Shown: positions 1 through 7,930 of the stretch, one piece after another | Layout of the letters: each line of letters opens with the position of its first letter | Numbering within the stretch: the stretch's first letter is position 1 | Origin: Clostridia bacterium | GTDB lineage: Bacteria > Bacillota > Clostridia > Oscillospirales > CAG-272 | Reading direction: 5' to 3' | NCBI GenBank assembly: GCA_017463485.1 | Contig: JAFTPD010000019.1 | Location: 1 to 33,106, forward strand | Length of the DNA stretch: 33,106 bases | The notes under the pieces: generated by a model | Databases searched by the model: none | The model's input: only the letters and a program-made list of their open reading frames with translations | What the model was told of the DNA's origin: nothing | Program-made: the position numbers and the translations under genes

Positions 1-54
1 ACATACGGTAGATTCAATGATGCTGTAAAGTACATTGACCCCCGTAAGGAATAA
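1..54 (+). CDS. C-terminal end of a gene upstream of GGGtGRT (NifU-like by context)
   Basis: An open frame enters from the left edge and ends at the TAA at 52-54; the last residues read TYGRFNDAVKYIDPRKE. Only 17 codons are visible, so the product cannot be identified from sequence. GGGtGRT genes are commonly preceded by a small NifU-like iron-sulfur cluster scaffold gene, so that is the best guess, resting on context only. The stop lies 17 bases before the next start, so the two are probably co-transcribed. Confidence 0.5.
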   Translation, partial: TYGRFNDAVKYIDPRKE

Positions 55-71
55 TAAGGAGGTAGTGTATA

Positions 72-1070
72 ATGGCTAAGTTTGAAGGTTATGAAAGACG
101 CGAGGCGAAGATCCTTGCGGCTCTTAAGGAATATGGCATCAACTCCATCGACGAGTGTAAGGATATCTGCGACGCTTACGGCATCGACCCCTACAAGATC
201 GTTGAGGAAACTCAGCCCATCTGCTTCGAGAATGCAAAGTGGGCGTACACCGTAGGCGCGGCAATCGCTATCAAGAAGGGATGCAAGAAGGCATCCGACG
301 CGGCTGCAGCTATCGGTATCGGACTTCAGTCCTTCTGTATCCCCGGCTCCGTTGCTGAGAACCGTAAGGTTGGTCTTGGCCACGGTAACCTCGGCGCAAT
401 GCTCCTGTCTGAGGAGACCGAGTGCTTCTGCTTCCTCGCAGGTCACGAGTCCTTCGCAGCAGCAGAAGGTGCTATCAAGATCGCGCTTAACGCAAACAAG
501 GTTCGCGTAAAGCCCCTTCGCGTTATCCTCAACGGTCTTGGTAAGGACGCGGCTTATATCATCTCCCGTATCAACGGATTTACTTACGTTGAGACCGAGT
601 TCGACCCTTATACTGAGGAGGTTAAGGTTCTCTCCGAGAAGCCCTTCTCCAACGGTCCCAGAGCTGACGTTAAGTGCTACGGCTCCGATAGCGTTCCCGA
701 AGGCGTTGCGATCATGCGCCTTGAGAACGTAGGCGTTTCCATCACCGGTAACTCCACCAACCCCACAAGATTCCAGCACCCCGTTGCAGGAACCTATAAG
801 AAGTGGTGCCAGGAGAACGGCGTTAAGTACTTCTCCGTTGCATCCGGCGGCGGTACGGGTAGAACTCTGCATCCCGATAATATGGCTGCAGGTCCCGCTT
901 CCTACGGCATGACCGATACTCTCGGTAGAATGCACGGCGACGCTCAGTTCGCAGGCTCCTCCTCCGTTCCCGCTCACGTAGAGATGATGGGTCTCATCGG
1001 CGCAGGTAACAACCCCATGGTTGGTATGACTGTTGCTGTTGCAGTTGCGATTGAGGAAGCAAGCAAATAA
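72..1070 (+). CDS. GGGtGRT family protein
   Basis: A 332-residue protein with the family's name motif GGGTGRT at residues 259-265, inside SVASGGGTGRTLHPDN, and a glycine/alanine-rich C-terminus (GLIGAGNNPMVGMTVAVAVA). No signal peptide or membrane segment is seen. The family is conserved in anaerobes, usually beside a NifU-like Fe-S scaffold protein; its biochemical role is not established, and a link to Fe-S metabolism rests on that gene pairing. The start is well supported by AAGGAGG at 56-62, nine bases before the ATG. Codon use is strongly biased (many GTT, CTT, AAG, TCC codons), suggesting high expression. The promoter must lie upstream of the window. A hairpin array follows the stop. 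Confidence 0.93.
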   Translation: MAKFEGYERREAKILAALKEYGINSIDECKDICDAYGIDPYKIVEETQPICFENAKWAYTVGAAIAIKKGCKKASDAAAAIGIGLQSFCIPGSVAENRKVGLGHGNLGAMLLSEETECFCFLAGHESFAAAEGAIKIALNANKVRVKPLRVILNGLGKDAAYIISRINGFTYVETEFDPYTEEVKVLSEKPFSNGPRADVKCYGSDSVPEGVAIMRLENVGVSITGNSTNPTRFQHPVAGTYKKWCQENGVKYFSVASGGGTGRTLHPDNMAAGPASYGMTDTLGRMHGDAQFAGSSSVPAHVEMMGLIGAGNNPMVGMTVAVAVAIEEASK

Positions 1071-1090
1071 TTTGCGAGCAAATTATTTGC

Positions 1091-1264
1091 AATGAATTGC
1101 CCGTCGGGCATGAATTGGCTAACGCCATGAATTGCACCTGCGGTGCATGAATTTCCTTCGGCATTGATGTAGCGGGCAATTCAATTCATAGAGGTGGCGG
1201 AACGCCGCCGAGAAATCATGACGCAACGCGTCAATTCATGCAATCGAAGATTGCAAATCATCAA
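1091..1264. repeat. Array of small hairpins joined by ATGAATT / AATTCAT linkers
   Basis: Short perfect inverted repeats are strung together by a constant heptamer. Left part: ATGAATT before GCCCGTCGGGC (1099-1109), before GGCTAACGCC (1117-1126), before GCACCTGCGGTGC (1134-1146), and before a CCTTCGG unit. Right part, with the linker in opposite orientation (AATTCAT or AAATCAT): GGCGGAACGCCGCC, GACGCAACGCGTC, and GCAATCGAAGATTGC. Stem sequences differ from unit to unit while linkers are kept, and the linker flips near the middle, so the array itself has a rough two-fold symmetry. It lies in a 254-base gap between convergent genes, and no coding frame explains it. Confidence 0.8.
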
Positions 1265-1265
1265 T

Positions 1266-1316
1266 AAAAAAATAGACACACCGTTTCGGGTAAAACCGAT
1301 TTGGTGTGTCTGTTTT
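1266..1316 (-). terminator. Intrinsic terminator of the amino acid ABC operon
   Basis: AGACACACC (1274-1282) pairs with GGTGTGTCT (1303-1311). On the minus strand the stem is followed by TATTTTTTT, the usual U-tract, just after the ABC ATPase stop. The plus strand also has a short T-rich tail, so it may act in both directions. Confidence 0.85.
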
Positions 1317-1324
1317 GTGTTTAT

Positions 1325-2125
1325 TTACAGCACCTTCTGCAAGAACTGCACAAGTCTTGGGTCTTTGGGATTTGAGAAGAACTCCTCGGGGGGAGCTTCC
1401 TCCTTGACAACGCCATCGCACACGAACAGCACTCTGTCCGCGATTTCGCGTGCAAAGCCCATTTCGTGGGTGACGATAACCATTGTCATGCCGTCGTCGG
1501 CAAGCTCTTTCATCAGATCAAGCACCTCGCCCACCATTTCGGGGTCGAGGGCGGACGTGGGCTCGTCGAAAAGCATTACTTTGGGATTCATGGCAAGGGC
1601 GCGGATGATGGCGATACGCTGCTTTTGTCCGCCCGACAGGGTAGAGGGGTAAACGTCCGCCTTATCTGCAAGCCCGATACGTTCAAGCAGCTCAACGGCT
1701 TTTGCTCTCGCCTCCTCCTTTGTCATCAGCTTCAGCTGAACGGGAGCGAGCATAAGGTTTTCGAGCACGGTCAGGTTATTGAAAAGATTAAAATGCTGGA
1801 ACACCATACCCATGTCCTGACGGGCAAGGTTGATGTCAAGCCTGTTATCCTTTTCGTAATTGCGGATCGCCCGTCGGTCGGGCTTGCCGTTCCTTGTGAG
1901 TCCATTGTGGAGGGTCGGATCGACGGGGCTTATCAGCTTGCCGTCCATATATATCTCACCGCGGTCAGGCGTTACCATAAGGTTCATACAGCGAAGCAGG
2001 GTACTCTTACCGCTTCCCGAGGGTCCAATTATGACTACGCGCTCGCCGGGACGTATGTGGCAGTTGATGCCGCAGAGGATAGGTTGCTCCTCGAAGGTCT
2101 TGTATACGTTTTTAACGTCTATCAC
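1325..2125 (-). CDS. Polar amino acid ABC transporter, ATP-binding protein (GlnQ/HisP family)
   Basis: A 266-residue ABC ATPase that powers uptake of a polar amino acid at the membrane. Walker A is GPSGSGKST (34-42), the Q-loop Gln is 110, the signature LSGGQ is 163-167, Walker B is [12 protein letters not shown] from 183, and the switch His is 220. This pattern is typical of the amino acid importer subgroup. Family members are normally about 240 residues; the extra length is a charged insertion at about 65-98, between Walker A and the Q-loop. The start overlaps the permease gene by 14 bases, which implies translational coupling. It is the last gene of the operon before the terminator. Substrate cannot be told from the ATPase. 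Confidence 0.96.
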   Translation of the reverse strand: MIDVKNVYKTFEEQPILCGINCHIRPGERVVIIGPSGSGKSTLLRCMNLMVTPDRGEIYMDGKLISPVDPTLHNGLTRNGKPDRRAIRNYEKDNRLDINLARQDMGMVFQHFNLFNNLTVLENLMLAPVQLKLMTKEEARAKAVELLERIGLADKADVYPSTLSGGQKQRIAIIRALAMNPKVMLFDEPTSALDPEMVGEVLDLMKELADDGMTMVIVTHEMGFAREIADRVLFVCDGVVKEEAPPEEFFSNPKDPRLVQFLQKVL

Positions 2126-2807
2126 TTGCGCGCAGCCTCCTTTCGATAAGCTTGATGATTCCCGTTACCGCCAGCACCAGCACAAGGTAGATGAGCGCCA
2201 GCACAATGTATGGAATGATATACTCGTATGTGCTGTTTGCTATATTCTGCAAGGATTTCGTGATGTCCACGACGGTAATGAAGCTGACCACCGAGGTTTC
2301 CTTGAGCAGAGCTATAAACTCGTTTCCGAGGGTGGGAACGACGTTCTTTATCGCTTGCGGAAGCACTATTTTGAGCATAGTTTGTCCGTAATTCAGTCCC
2401 AGTGCGCGTCCCGCCTCGGTTTGTCCCGCATCAACCGACAGAATACCTCCGCGCATTATCTCGGATACGTAAGCGCCCGAGTTAAGTCCGAAGGCAAGGA
2501 TAGCCTCGGTGAGGATCGGAATGTGGAGTCCCAAAGCTGGGAATATAACGTAGTGGATGAGCAACAGCTGAACGACCATAGGCGTTCCGCGGAAAACAGC
2601 CACGTACACGTCGGTGACAGCCGACAAAAGCTTTGTTATCCAACCGTTTCTGGGGATTATCTTGCAAACCGCTAAGAGGCAACCGATCACAAGGCCGATA
2701 AGAAGACCGAAAACGGCTATAAGAGCGGTATTCTGGAGTCCTACAAGTATATTCTTGTAGCCCTCAAGCTCAACAAGCTGTCTGTAAAATATCTGCCAAG
2801 CGTTCAT
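2112..2807 (-). CDS. Polar amino acid ABC transporter, permease (HisM/GlnP family)
   Basis: A 231-residue inner-membrane permease with about five hydrophobic segments. The family-typical [14 protein letters not shown] stretch lies at about 74-87, and the EAA loop that docks the ATPase is [20 protein letters not shown] in the middle of the protein. Only one permease gene is present, so it probably works as a homodimer with two copies of the ATPase. It follows the substrate-binding protein by three bases and overlaps the ATPase by 14, so the three genes form one transcript. Length is normal for the family. Confidence 0.95.
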   Translation of the reverse strand: MNAWQIFYRQLVELEGYKNILVGLQNTALIAVFGLLIGLVIGCLLAVCKIIPRNGWITKLLSAVTDVYVAVFRGTPMVVQLLLIHYVIFPALGLHIPILTEAILAFGLNSGAYVSEIMRGGILSVDAGQTEAGRALGLNYGQTMLKIVLPQAIKNVVPTLGNEFIALLKETSVVSFITVVDITKSLQNIANSTYEYIIPYIVLALIYLVLVLAVTGIIKLIERRLRASDRR

Positions 2808-2810
2808 TTA

Positions 2811-3674
2811 TTACTTGTTGGTATTAGAGGCGATCATGATAGCGGGCTGCTTATCAAGAATAACAGCGTCGATCTTACCGTTGGAAAGGTCGAGGACAGC
2901 GAGAGCACCGGTGTCATAGCCGGAGGTGGTGAGATTAGTAAAGCCGTCGTAGCCGAATTCCTCGTTACCTGCGGAGAACATGTAGCCGGTAGTGCCGTTC
3001 TGTGCCCCTACATTGAAGGACTTGCCCTGCTTTTCCAGCGTTGCAACGATATCGTCAGCGCTCTTGCAGTTAGCAAATACCTCGTCGTCCTCGCGGACGA
3101 TCAGAACCTGAGCGGACTCATAGTATTCGGTGGTGAAGTCAACAGACTTGAGACGCTCCTCGTTGACCGTCATACCAGCCATACCGATATCTGCGTTGCC
3201 CTTCTGAACGGACAGGATAACAGCGTCAAAGTTCATGTCGTAGATGTAAAGAGTCTTGCCAAGCTTTTCTGCAAGCAGGGAAGCGATCTTCATATCAATG
3301 CCGGAGAGCTTGTTGCCCTCGTAATGCTCGAAGGGAGGGAAGTATGCGTTGGTAGCGACTACGAGGTAGTTATCTCTGTCAGCACCCGTAGGAACGGAGG
3401 ACACGGTGTTGGTGTAAGTAAAGTCTGCCGTGCCGTCAAAGAAAGAGTTGATGATCTTGTCAAGCTCGCCGTTTGCCTTGAGGTCTGCGAGCAGCTCGTT
3501 TGCAGCTTCCTTGAGCTCGGTGTTTTCTTTTGCAACTGCAAAAGCGTACTTTTCTGCGGTAAGCTCATACTCGGTAAATACCTTTACCTTAGCACCCGAG
3601 TTGCAGGATGCCATTGTGGATACGGCTGCTATGATCATGATCATAGCAAGTGCCAGGCTGATGATTCTTTTCAT
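2811..3674 (-). CDS. Amino acid ABC transporter substrate-binding lipoprotein, apparently circularly permuted
   Basis: A 287-residue extracytoplasmic receptor. A signal peptide (1-23) ends in a lipobox with Cys24 (STMASC). The order of the rest is unusual. Residues 30-79 (from VFTEYELTAEKYAFAVAKEN to DKIINSFF) match the segment that normally closes family-3 receptors, of the type EEEYAIAVKKGN...LKADGTYDKI. A linker (80-102) follows, then the normal mature N-terminus NYLVVATNAYFPPF at 102, and the protein ends at DAVILDKQPAIMIASNTNK, just where that C-terminal segment would normally begin. Order and identity are seen in the sequence; permutation is my reading. It is first in its operon, with AAGGAGA before the ATG and a strong promoter upstream. 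Confidence 0.92.
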   Translation of the reverse strand: MKRIISLALAMIMIIAAVSTMASCNSGAKVKVFTEYELTAEKYAFAVAKENTELKEAANELLADLKANGELDKIINSFFDGTADFTYTNTVSSVPTGADRDNYLVVATNAYFPPFEHYEGNKLSGIDMKIASLLAEKLGKTLYIYDMNFDAVILSVQKGNADIGMAGMTVNEERLKSVDFTTEYYESAQVLIVREDDEVFANCKSADDIVATLEKQGKSFNVGAQNGTTGYMFSAGNEEFGYDGFTNLTTSGYDTGALAVLDLSNGKIDAVILDKQPAIMIASNTNK

Positions 3675-3717
3675 GTTTTTTCTCCTTGAATGTATTATTA
3701 TTTAACAAACATTCACC

Positions 3718-3746
3718 ATTATACAACTATTATTCAGAAAAGTCAA
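3718..3746 (-). promoter_or_regulatory. Promoter of the amino acid ABC operon
   Basis: On the minus strand TTGACT (3741-3746) and TATAAT (3718-3723) are 17 bp apart, close to the sigma-A consensus. The leader to the ATG is about 35-40 bases and contains the RBS AAGGAGA (3681-3687). Confidence 0.85.
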
Positions 3747-3810
3747 GGGATTTTTCATTTAAATTATCTTGTTTTTGAGTATTGTATGGATCTGCCGAAT
3801 ATAATCATAC

Positions 3811-3831
3811 TCATCAAAACGGTATTGATGA
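3811..3831. other. Hairpin downstream of the GHL6-like gene
   Basis: TCATCAA (3811-3817) and TTGATGA (3825-3831) pair around a 7-base loop. It lies between the end of the glycoside hydrolase gene and the ABC operon promoter. No T-tract follows, so it may be a weak terminator or only an mRNA end-stabiliser. Nothing else was seen in 3747-3864. Confidence 0.35.
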
Positions 3832-3864
3832 ATATCTCTAAAATAAACTGGCGGCGGGGAATCT

Positions 3865-5811
3865 TTATTCAATTACCACCATCTGGTGACATTCAAATTG
3901 CGGAACTGTGGCTGTGAGAATACCGTTGGCTACGGAAAAATCCAGATCTACCCTTTGCGGTGCAAGATAGACTCGGCTTATTTTCCGCTTGCCGACATTT
4001 ACCTTCAGTTCAGTGTTGTGGATAGGTATGATATCTTCAATAACCTCAACGCCGTTCCCGCGCTTAACGGGGGAGGCGTAGAGCAAATGCGCCATCAATC
4101 GATTTTGCTGTTTTTGCTCTGTAAGGGTGAAAACACCTTGGGCAGGCAGGGAAGCGGTAGCGGATTTTCTGTCGCCCAGCAAAAGATCAAGCACGTGGCA
4201 TACTACTCGCTTGAGGATTATCATTCCGGAGGTTGCATAGTCGTCAAATATTCTCCATGAGATATAAATGCCGTCTTTGCCTCGGGTAATTCCGGGGCTT
4301 GTAGCACTCACGTTGCCCGGTGTGTGTCTGTGCGAGCAATACTTAAAAATACTGCGGTTAAAATAGGGGTCTACACGCAGGGCAAGCACCTCGCCGTCCG
4401 TCTCAATGGCAAAGCCCTTGGAGTACATGACGTAATCTGCACATTCCATATCCTCAATTTCAAAGCAGGGACGAAGGTAATCGGGATTGTAAGCATTTTG
4501 TCCGACGTATTTTGCGCCGAGATCAAATACGAAATTCTTTTTATCGCTGTCAAGACAGGACGTGCCGCTGGCGAGTATCTTACCGCCGCCGTCTACAAAT
4601 GCCTTTAGCTTATTGTAAAGCTGACCGTCTACGGGAATGTCATCGGGGATTATAATGACCTTATAGCCGCCAAAATCCGCCTCCGAGTCGATGACCTGAA
4701 ATAGATATCCGCCTTCAAGCAGGATGCGGCTGACACCGCTGTCGCTGGCGTCGTGCCATACCTTATTTTGTATTGACAGCAACGCGATATCAGCGATATT
4801 TGCAGCATCCTGAAGCCACGGCTCTTTTTCTTCAAGCTCGGAATACGCCGCACCGATAAGGGTATAGGTGGCGTTATCCATTTTTCCGCGAGGATGAAGC
4901 TGGTCGCCGATAGAGCATTTTGCGCCAAAGGCTGCCGAGAGAGCCACCTCGTACCGCAGAGCATTTTTGTGCTTGTAGCCTCCAAACTCACCCCACGCGC
5001 CGTGGAATTTTCCCGTCATGCCCAGGTAATCCATTCCCAATGTCTGTGCGTAAGCCGCCGAAAGAGGGAAATGGTCGTAGCCCCAACCGCCGGTAGGTAA
5101 GGACTCAAGCTCAAGATGAGAATTCATTCTCGCCAGATCGCGTCTGCCTCGAGTGATATGTCCCGAATTGTGGAATACGGGGAGTCCGGGCTTTACACTG
5201 TCAATGCAATCGCGGACGCGGCGGGTGTAATTTGCATATACCTTTTCTGCCTGCCGCGTGACAGCGTATGCGTCCGAGGGGTCGTCACCTGCCGCATATA
5301 TATCACGCAGACAGCTCTGACAGCAACAGGGGCGAACACCTACTATGTCAAGGAAAATTCCGTCAGCGTCGTAGTTTTCGACTACCTCGCGTATTTGCTC
5401 TAAAAGGTAGTCAAGGTAGGGGGTATTGAAGCAAAATGTCTGATGAAATCCGGGGTGAGCAAAATCAGGCGGCTTTATCTGTCCGTTTACGTAATCAAAG
5501 CGTAGCCAATCGGGATGGCTCTTCACCATATATGCATCAATTCCTGCGGACAGATAAACGGGTGTCTTAACACCTATTTCGTGTGCCGCCTCTATTTGCG
5601 CACCAAGCAGGTCAAAGTCAAGGTGGGGATGCATACAGCCCACCTTTGTAGGGTGATACGACATGCCGTGGTGGCATTTGGCAAATACCGTAATGGAATT
5701 GACGTGCCCCTTCTTTATCATTTCCTGAAAATTCTGCTTTGAAAAATCCTTTCCGATCTCCTCTATATGCTCGGAGGTGTGAAAATCAAGATGTACCTGT
5801 CTGTAATTCAT
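3865..5811 (-). CDS. GHL6-like putative glycoside hydrolase with beta-galactosidase-trimerisation-like domain
   Basis: A 648-residue protein with no signal peptide, so probably cytoplasmic. The N-terminal barrel opens with MNYRQVHLDFHTSEHIEEIG and carries TVFAKCHHGMSYHPTK, typical of the hypothetical glycosyl hydrolase 6 family. Strand end ADGIFLDIVG gives a likely catalytic Asp155, followed by a CCCQSC cluster also seen in this family. The middle (about 340-470; VIIIPDDIPVDGQ, FVDGGGKILASGTSC) resembles the trimerisation domain of GH42 enzymes. Substrate is unknown; alpha-fucosidase or beta-galactosidase-type activity is possible. I place the start at 5811 (AAAGGA seven bases upstream); an in-frame ATG at 5880 would add 23 residues with no family match. 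It is divergent from a GH127-like gene, suggesting shared use in plant or host glycan breakdown. Confidence 0.85.
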   Translation of the reverse strand: MNYRQVHLDFHTSEHIEEIGKDFSKQNFQEMIKKGHVNSITVFAKCHHGMSYHPTKVGCMHPHLDFDLLGAQIEAAHEIGVKTPVYLSAGIDAYMVKSHPDWLRFDYVNGQIKPPDFAHPGFHQTFCFNTPYLDYLLEQIREVVENYDADGIFLDIVGVRPCCCQSCLRDIYAAGDDPSDAYAVTRQAEKVYANYTRRVRDCIDSVKPGLPVFHNSGHITRGRRDLARMNSHLELESLPTGGWGYDHFPLSAAYAQTLGMDYLGMTGKFHGAWGEFGGYKHKNALRYEVALSAAFGAKCSIGDQLHPRGKMDNATYTLIGAAYSELEEKEPWLQDAANIADIALLSIQNKVWHDASDSGVSRILLEGGYLFQVIDSEADFGGYKVIIIPDDIPVDGQLYNKLKAFVDGGGKILASGTSCLDSDKKNFVFDLGAKYVGQNAYNPDYLRPCFEIEDMECADYVMYSKGFAIETDGEVLALRVDPYFNRSIFKYCSHRHTPGNVSATSPGITRGKDGIYISWRIFDDYATSGMIILKRVVCHVLDLLLGDRKSATASLPAQGVFTLTEQKQQNRLMAHLLYASPVKRGNGVEVIEDIIPIHNTELKVNVGKRKISRVYLAPQRVDLDFSVANGILTATVPQFECHQMVVIE

Positions 5812-5896
5812 GATTTTTCCTTTCATACTATTGGTTTTTCTGTGCTTTGATGCTCTGTATCCAAGAGCAAAACTCGCCAAACGACACTACAAGCTT

Positions 5897-5925
5897 ATTA
5901 TATAGGATAAAGCCGTTTTTTTCAA
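5897..5925 (-). promoter_or_regulatory. Promoter of the GHL6-like gene
   Basis: On the minus strand TTGAAA (5920-5925) and TATAAT (5897-5902) are separated by 17 bp. It supports the start at 5811, giving a leader of roughly 80 bases. It is divergent from the promoter at 6067-6095. Confidence 0.8.
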
Positions 5926-6063
5926 TACATTTTTTGCAATTTAATGTAAAATCCCGAAGTGGTTGACCATCTGCGGTTTTGTCATAGCGGAGGGTAGCCT
6001 ATATTTTAAAATTCTCTTCTGACAAAGCCTCGAAGGATATTTGTGCTTGAAGTGACAAAATAG

Positions 6064-6095
6064 TCCTTGACAGACAAGGAATTTTATGATACAAT
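6064..6095 (+). promoter_or_regulatory. Promoter of the GH127-like gene with a palindrome over the -35 box
   Basis: TTGACA (6067-6072) and TACAAT (6090-6095) are 17 bp apart. The -35 box lies in an inverted repeat, TCCTTG (6064-6069) and CAAGGA (6075-6080), with a 5-base centre, which could be an operator. The RBS AAAGGAGG at 6108-6115 sits seven bases before the ATG at 6123. Confidence 0.85.
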
Positions 6096-6122
6096 TATCT
6101 AAAACCCAAAGGAGGATGCACA

Positions 6123-7436
6123 ATGATATCAATTAACCGACTTGAGCTTGACGTAACCGAGCTTAGCGAGCGCATAGCTCTCAACCGTAACCGTTTGTAC
6201 GCACCGTACTATCAGATAGATCAAGTGTTCCATGAATTCAATACCGAGTGGCCGGGGGACAAGGAGGGTCGCGCCCTTCTTGCATTTGTTGACCACTATA
6301 AAATGACGGGGGATAAAAATCCTTGTATGGAGGCTATGCTCCGCGAGACTCCCAAGCATCTCAACGACAAAGGATATTTCGGTCCGGAGTACACGGGCGA
6401 GTACATATTTGAGCAGCAGCTTTCGGGACACTCCTGGATGCTCCGCGGACTTTGCGAGCATTACGAAGCGTTTGGCGACGATTTTTCAATGCAAACGCTC
6501 AAAAATATTACCGAAAATCTGTTCCTGCCCACGAAGGGCTATTACGGCACGTACCCCGTCAATCGCGAGCACGTGGATCAGGGCGGAGTAGGCGGAAACA
6601 GCACGGGTATAATTGACGGTTGGAAGCTTTCCACCGATATCGGCTGTGCATTTATGAGCGTTGACGGACTTTCCCACGTTTATAAGCTTACCCGCGACGA
6701 GCGCGTGCTTGAGCTTCTCGACGAAATGATAGAATTCTACGTTGCCATTGATAAGGTCGCTCTGCGCGTGCAGACTCACTGCACCCTTACCGCCGCTCGC
6801 GGTGCTGTAAGACTTTATCGCACTACCGGCAACGAAAAATACCTTGACGGCGCAAAGAAGATCTACGATCTTTACGTCCACGGCGGCGGAATGAGCGCGG
6901 TATATCAGAACCTTAACTGGTGGGGACGTCCCGATACGTGGACAGAGCCTTGCGCTATCGTAGACTCCCTTATCCTTGCAGGTGAGCTTTACCGCATCAC
7001 AGGGGATGAGGAATACCGCACCACGGCGGCTCGCGTATGGCACAACGGATTTGCGTCCGCACAGCGTCCCAACGGCGGCGCAGGACCCGACTGGATAGTC
7101 CTGCCCGATATCTGCGACAGCGTTGCCATCAAGTGGGACGAGGCGGCGTTCTGCTGCTCCATGAGATGGGCAGAGGGACTTTGGTATGCCTTTGAAAACA
7201 AAGACATTCTGTACGCCGAGCTTGAGCTTGACGAGAACGGCGAGCGAATTGTGCGCCGCGACAGAATGGGCAGATATATGTGCGGCGATATCATTTATTC
7301 CGAGCTTGTCGGCGGTGATATCGAGATAAAAGATCCTATTCTTGTGGACGGACGTAAGCTCTCGCCTATCGAAAAGTATTACCGCTTTGACCGAAAGACA
7401 CTGGATACCTTGAAGCAGAAGGTAATCTTTAACTGA
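6123..7436 (+). CDS. GH127-like (beta-L-arabinofuranosidase family) glycoside hydrolase, short form
   Basis: A 437-residue, probably cytoplasmic (alpha/alpha)6-type protein. Two signatures match GH127: [10 protein letters not shown] with Glu275 and Cys277, corresponding to the E-T-C-A zinc-ligand motif, and [13 protein letters not shown] with Cys344-Cys345, corresponding to the Cys pair that holds the nucleophile and the fourth ligand in characterised enzymes. Those enzymes release beta-L-arabinofuranose through a zinc-bound cysteine. Here the protein stops soon after the barrel, whereas GH127 enzymes are usually about 600-660 residues with C-terminal beta-sandwich domains, so substrate may differ. 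It leads an operon with methylglyoxal synthase 13 bases downstream and is divergent from the GHL6-like enzyme. Confidence 0.85.
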   Translation: MISINRLELDVTELSERIALNRNRLYAPYYQIDQVFHEFNTEWPGDKEGRALLAFVDHYKMTGDKNPCMEAMLRETPKHLNDKGYFGPEYTGEYIFEQQLSGHSWMLRGLCEHYEAFGDDFSMQTLKNITENLFLPTKGYYGTYPVNREHVDQGGVGGNSTGIIDGWKLSTDIGCAFMSVDGLSHVYKLTRDERVLELLDEMIEFYVAIDKVALRVQTHCTLTAARGAVRLYRTTGNEKYLDGAKKIYDLYVHGGGMSAVYQNLNWWGRPDTWTEPCAIVDSLILAGELYRITGDEEYRTTAARVWHNGFASAQRPNGGAGPDWIVLPDICDSVAIKWDEAAFCCSMRWAEGLWYAFENKDILYAELELDENGERIVRRDRMGRYMCGDIIYSELVGGDIEIKDPILVDGRKLSPIEKYYRFDRKTLDTLKQKVIFN

Positions 7437-7449
7437 GAGGAAACGGAAT

Positions 7450-7839
7450 ATGAAAATAGCGCTTATTGCTCACGATAAGAAAAAGGCAGAAATTATCGAG
7501 CTTGCAAAGAAATACAGAGACGTTCTCGCAGAGCATGAGCTTTTTGCTACGGGCACAACGGGAACTATGGTAATGGGGGAGACCAAGCTGGATATCCACC
7601 GACTCAAAAGCGGACCGCTTGGCGGCGATCAGCAGATAGGCGCAATGCTTGCAAACGGTGAGCTTGATCTGATAATTTTTCTGCGCGACCCGCTCACGGC
7701 ACAGCCTCACGAGCCGGACGTATCCGCACTCCTTCGCCTTTGCGACGTACAAAAAATCCCGCTTGCCACCAACGTGTCCAGCGGAACGATAATGCTTGAA
7801 GCTCTCAAAAACAAGACCTTTTTCGGGCTGGTGAAATAA
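7450..7839 (+). CDS. mgsA: Methylglyoxal synthase
   Basis: A 129-residue cytoplasmic enzyme converting dihydroxyacetone phosphate to methylglyoxal and phosphate, a bypass used when sugar phosphates build up. Active-site residues line up with Escherichia coli MgsA at a constant offset of 11: His8, Asp9, Asp60 (catalytic, in GGDQQ), Asp80, His87 and Asp90. The ATGTTGT phosphate loop at 33-39 is also typical. Length is slightly short but complete. It lies 13 bases after the GH127-like gene with GAGGAAA before the ATG. Its place beside two sugar hydrolases suggests a safety valve for triose phosphate from the released sugars, which is inference. Confidence 0.96.
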   Translation: MKIALIAHDKKKAEIIELAKKYRDVLAEHELFATGTTGTMVMGETKLDIHRLKSGPLGGDQQIGAMLANGELDLIIFLRDPLTAQPHEPDVSALLRLCDVQKIPLATNVSSGTIMLEALKNKTFFGLVK

Positions 7840-7865
7840 CAAAGATCTCGGGTCGAAACCGCAAA

Positions 7866-7897
7866 AAGGGTAGAGAAGTTAAAAATTCTTTGCCCTT
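7866..7897 (+). other. Hairpin after mgsA
   Basis: As RNA, AAGGGTAGAGAA (7866-7877) pairs with TTCTTTGCCCTT (7886-7897) over 12 bp including two G-U pairs, with an 8-base loop. No T-tract follows. It may be a weak terminator of the GH127-mgsA operon or part of the leader of the next gene. Confidence 0.45.
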
Positions 7898-7930
7898 AGT
7901 ATACCAATCACTATAAAAAGGAGACTATCA

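Noticed and set aside
1091-1264. CRISPR-like array
   Set aside because: Repeated part is only 7 bases, spacing is under 15 bases, orientation flips and stems are self-complementary; no cas genes are present.
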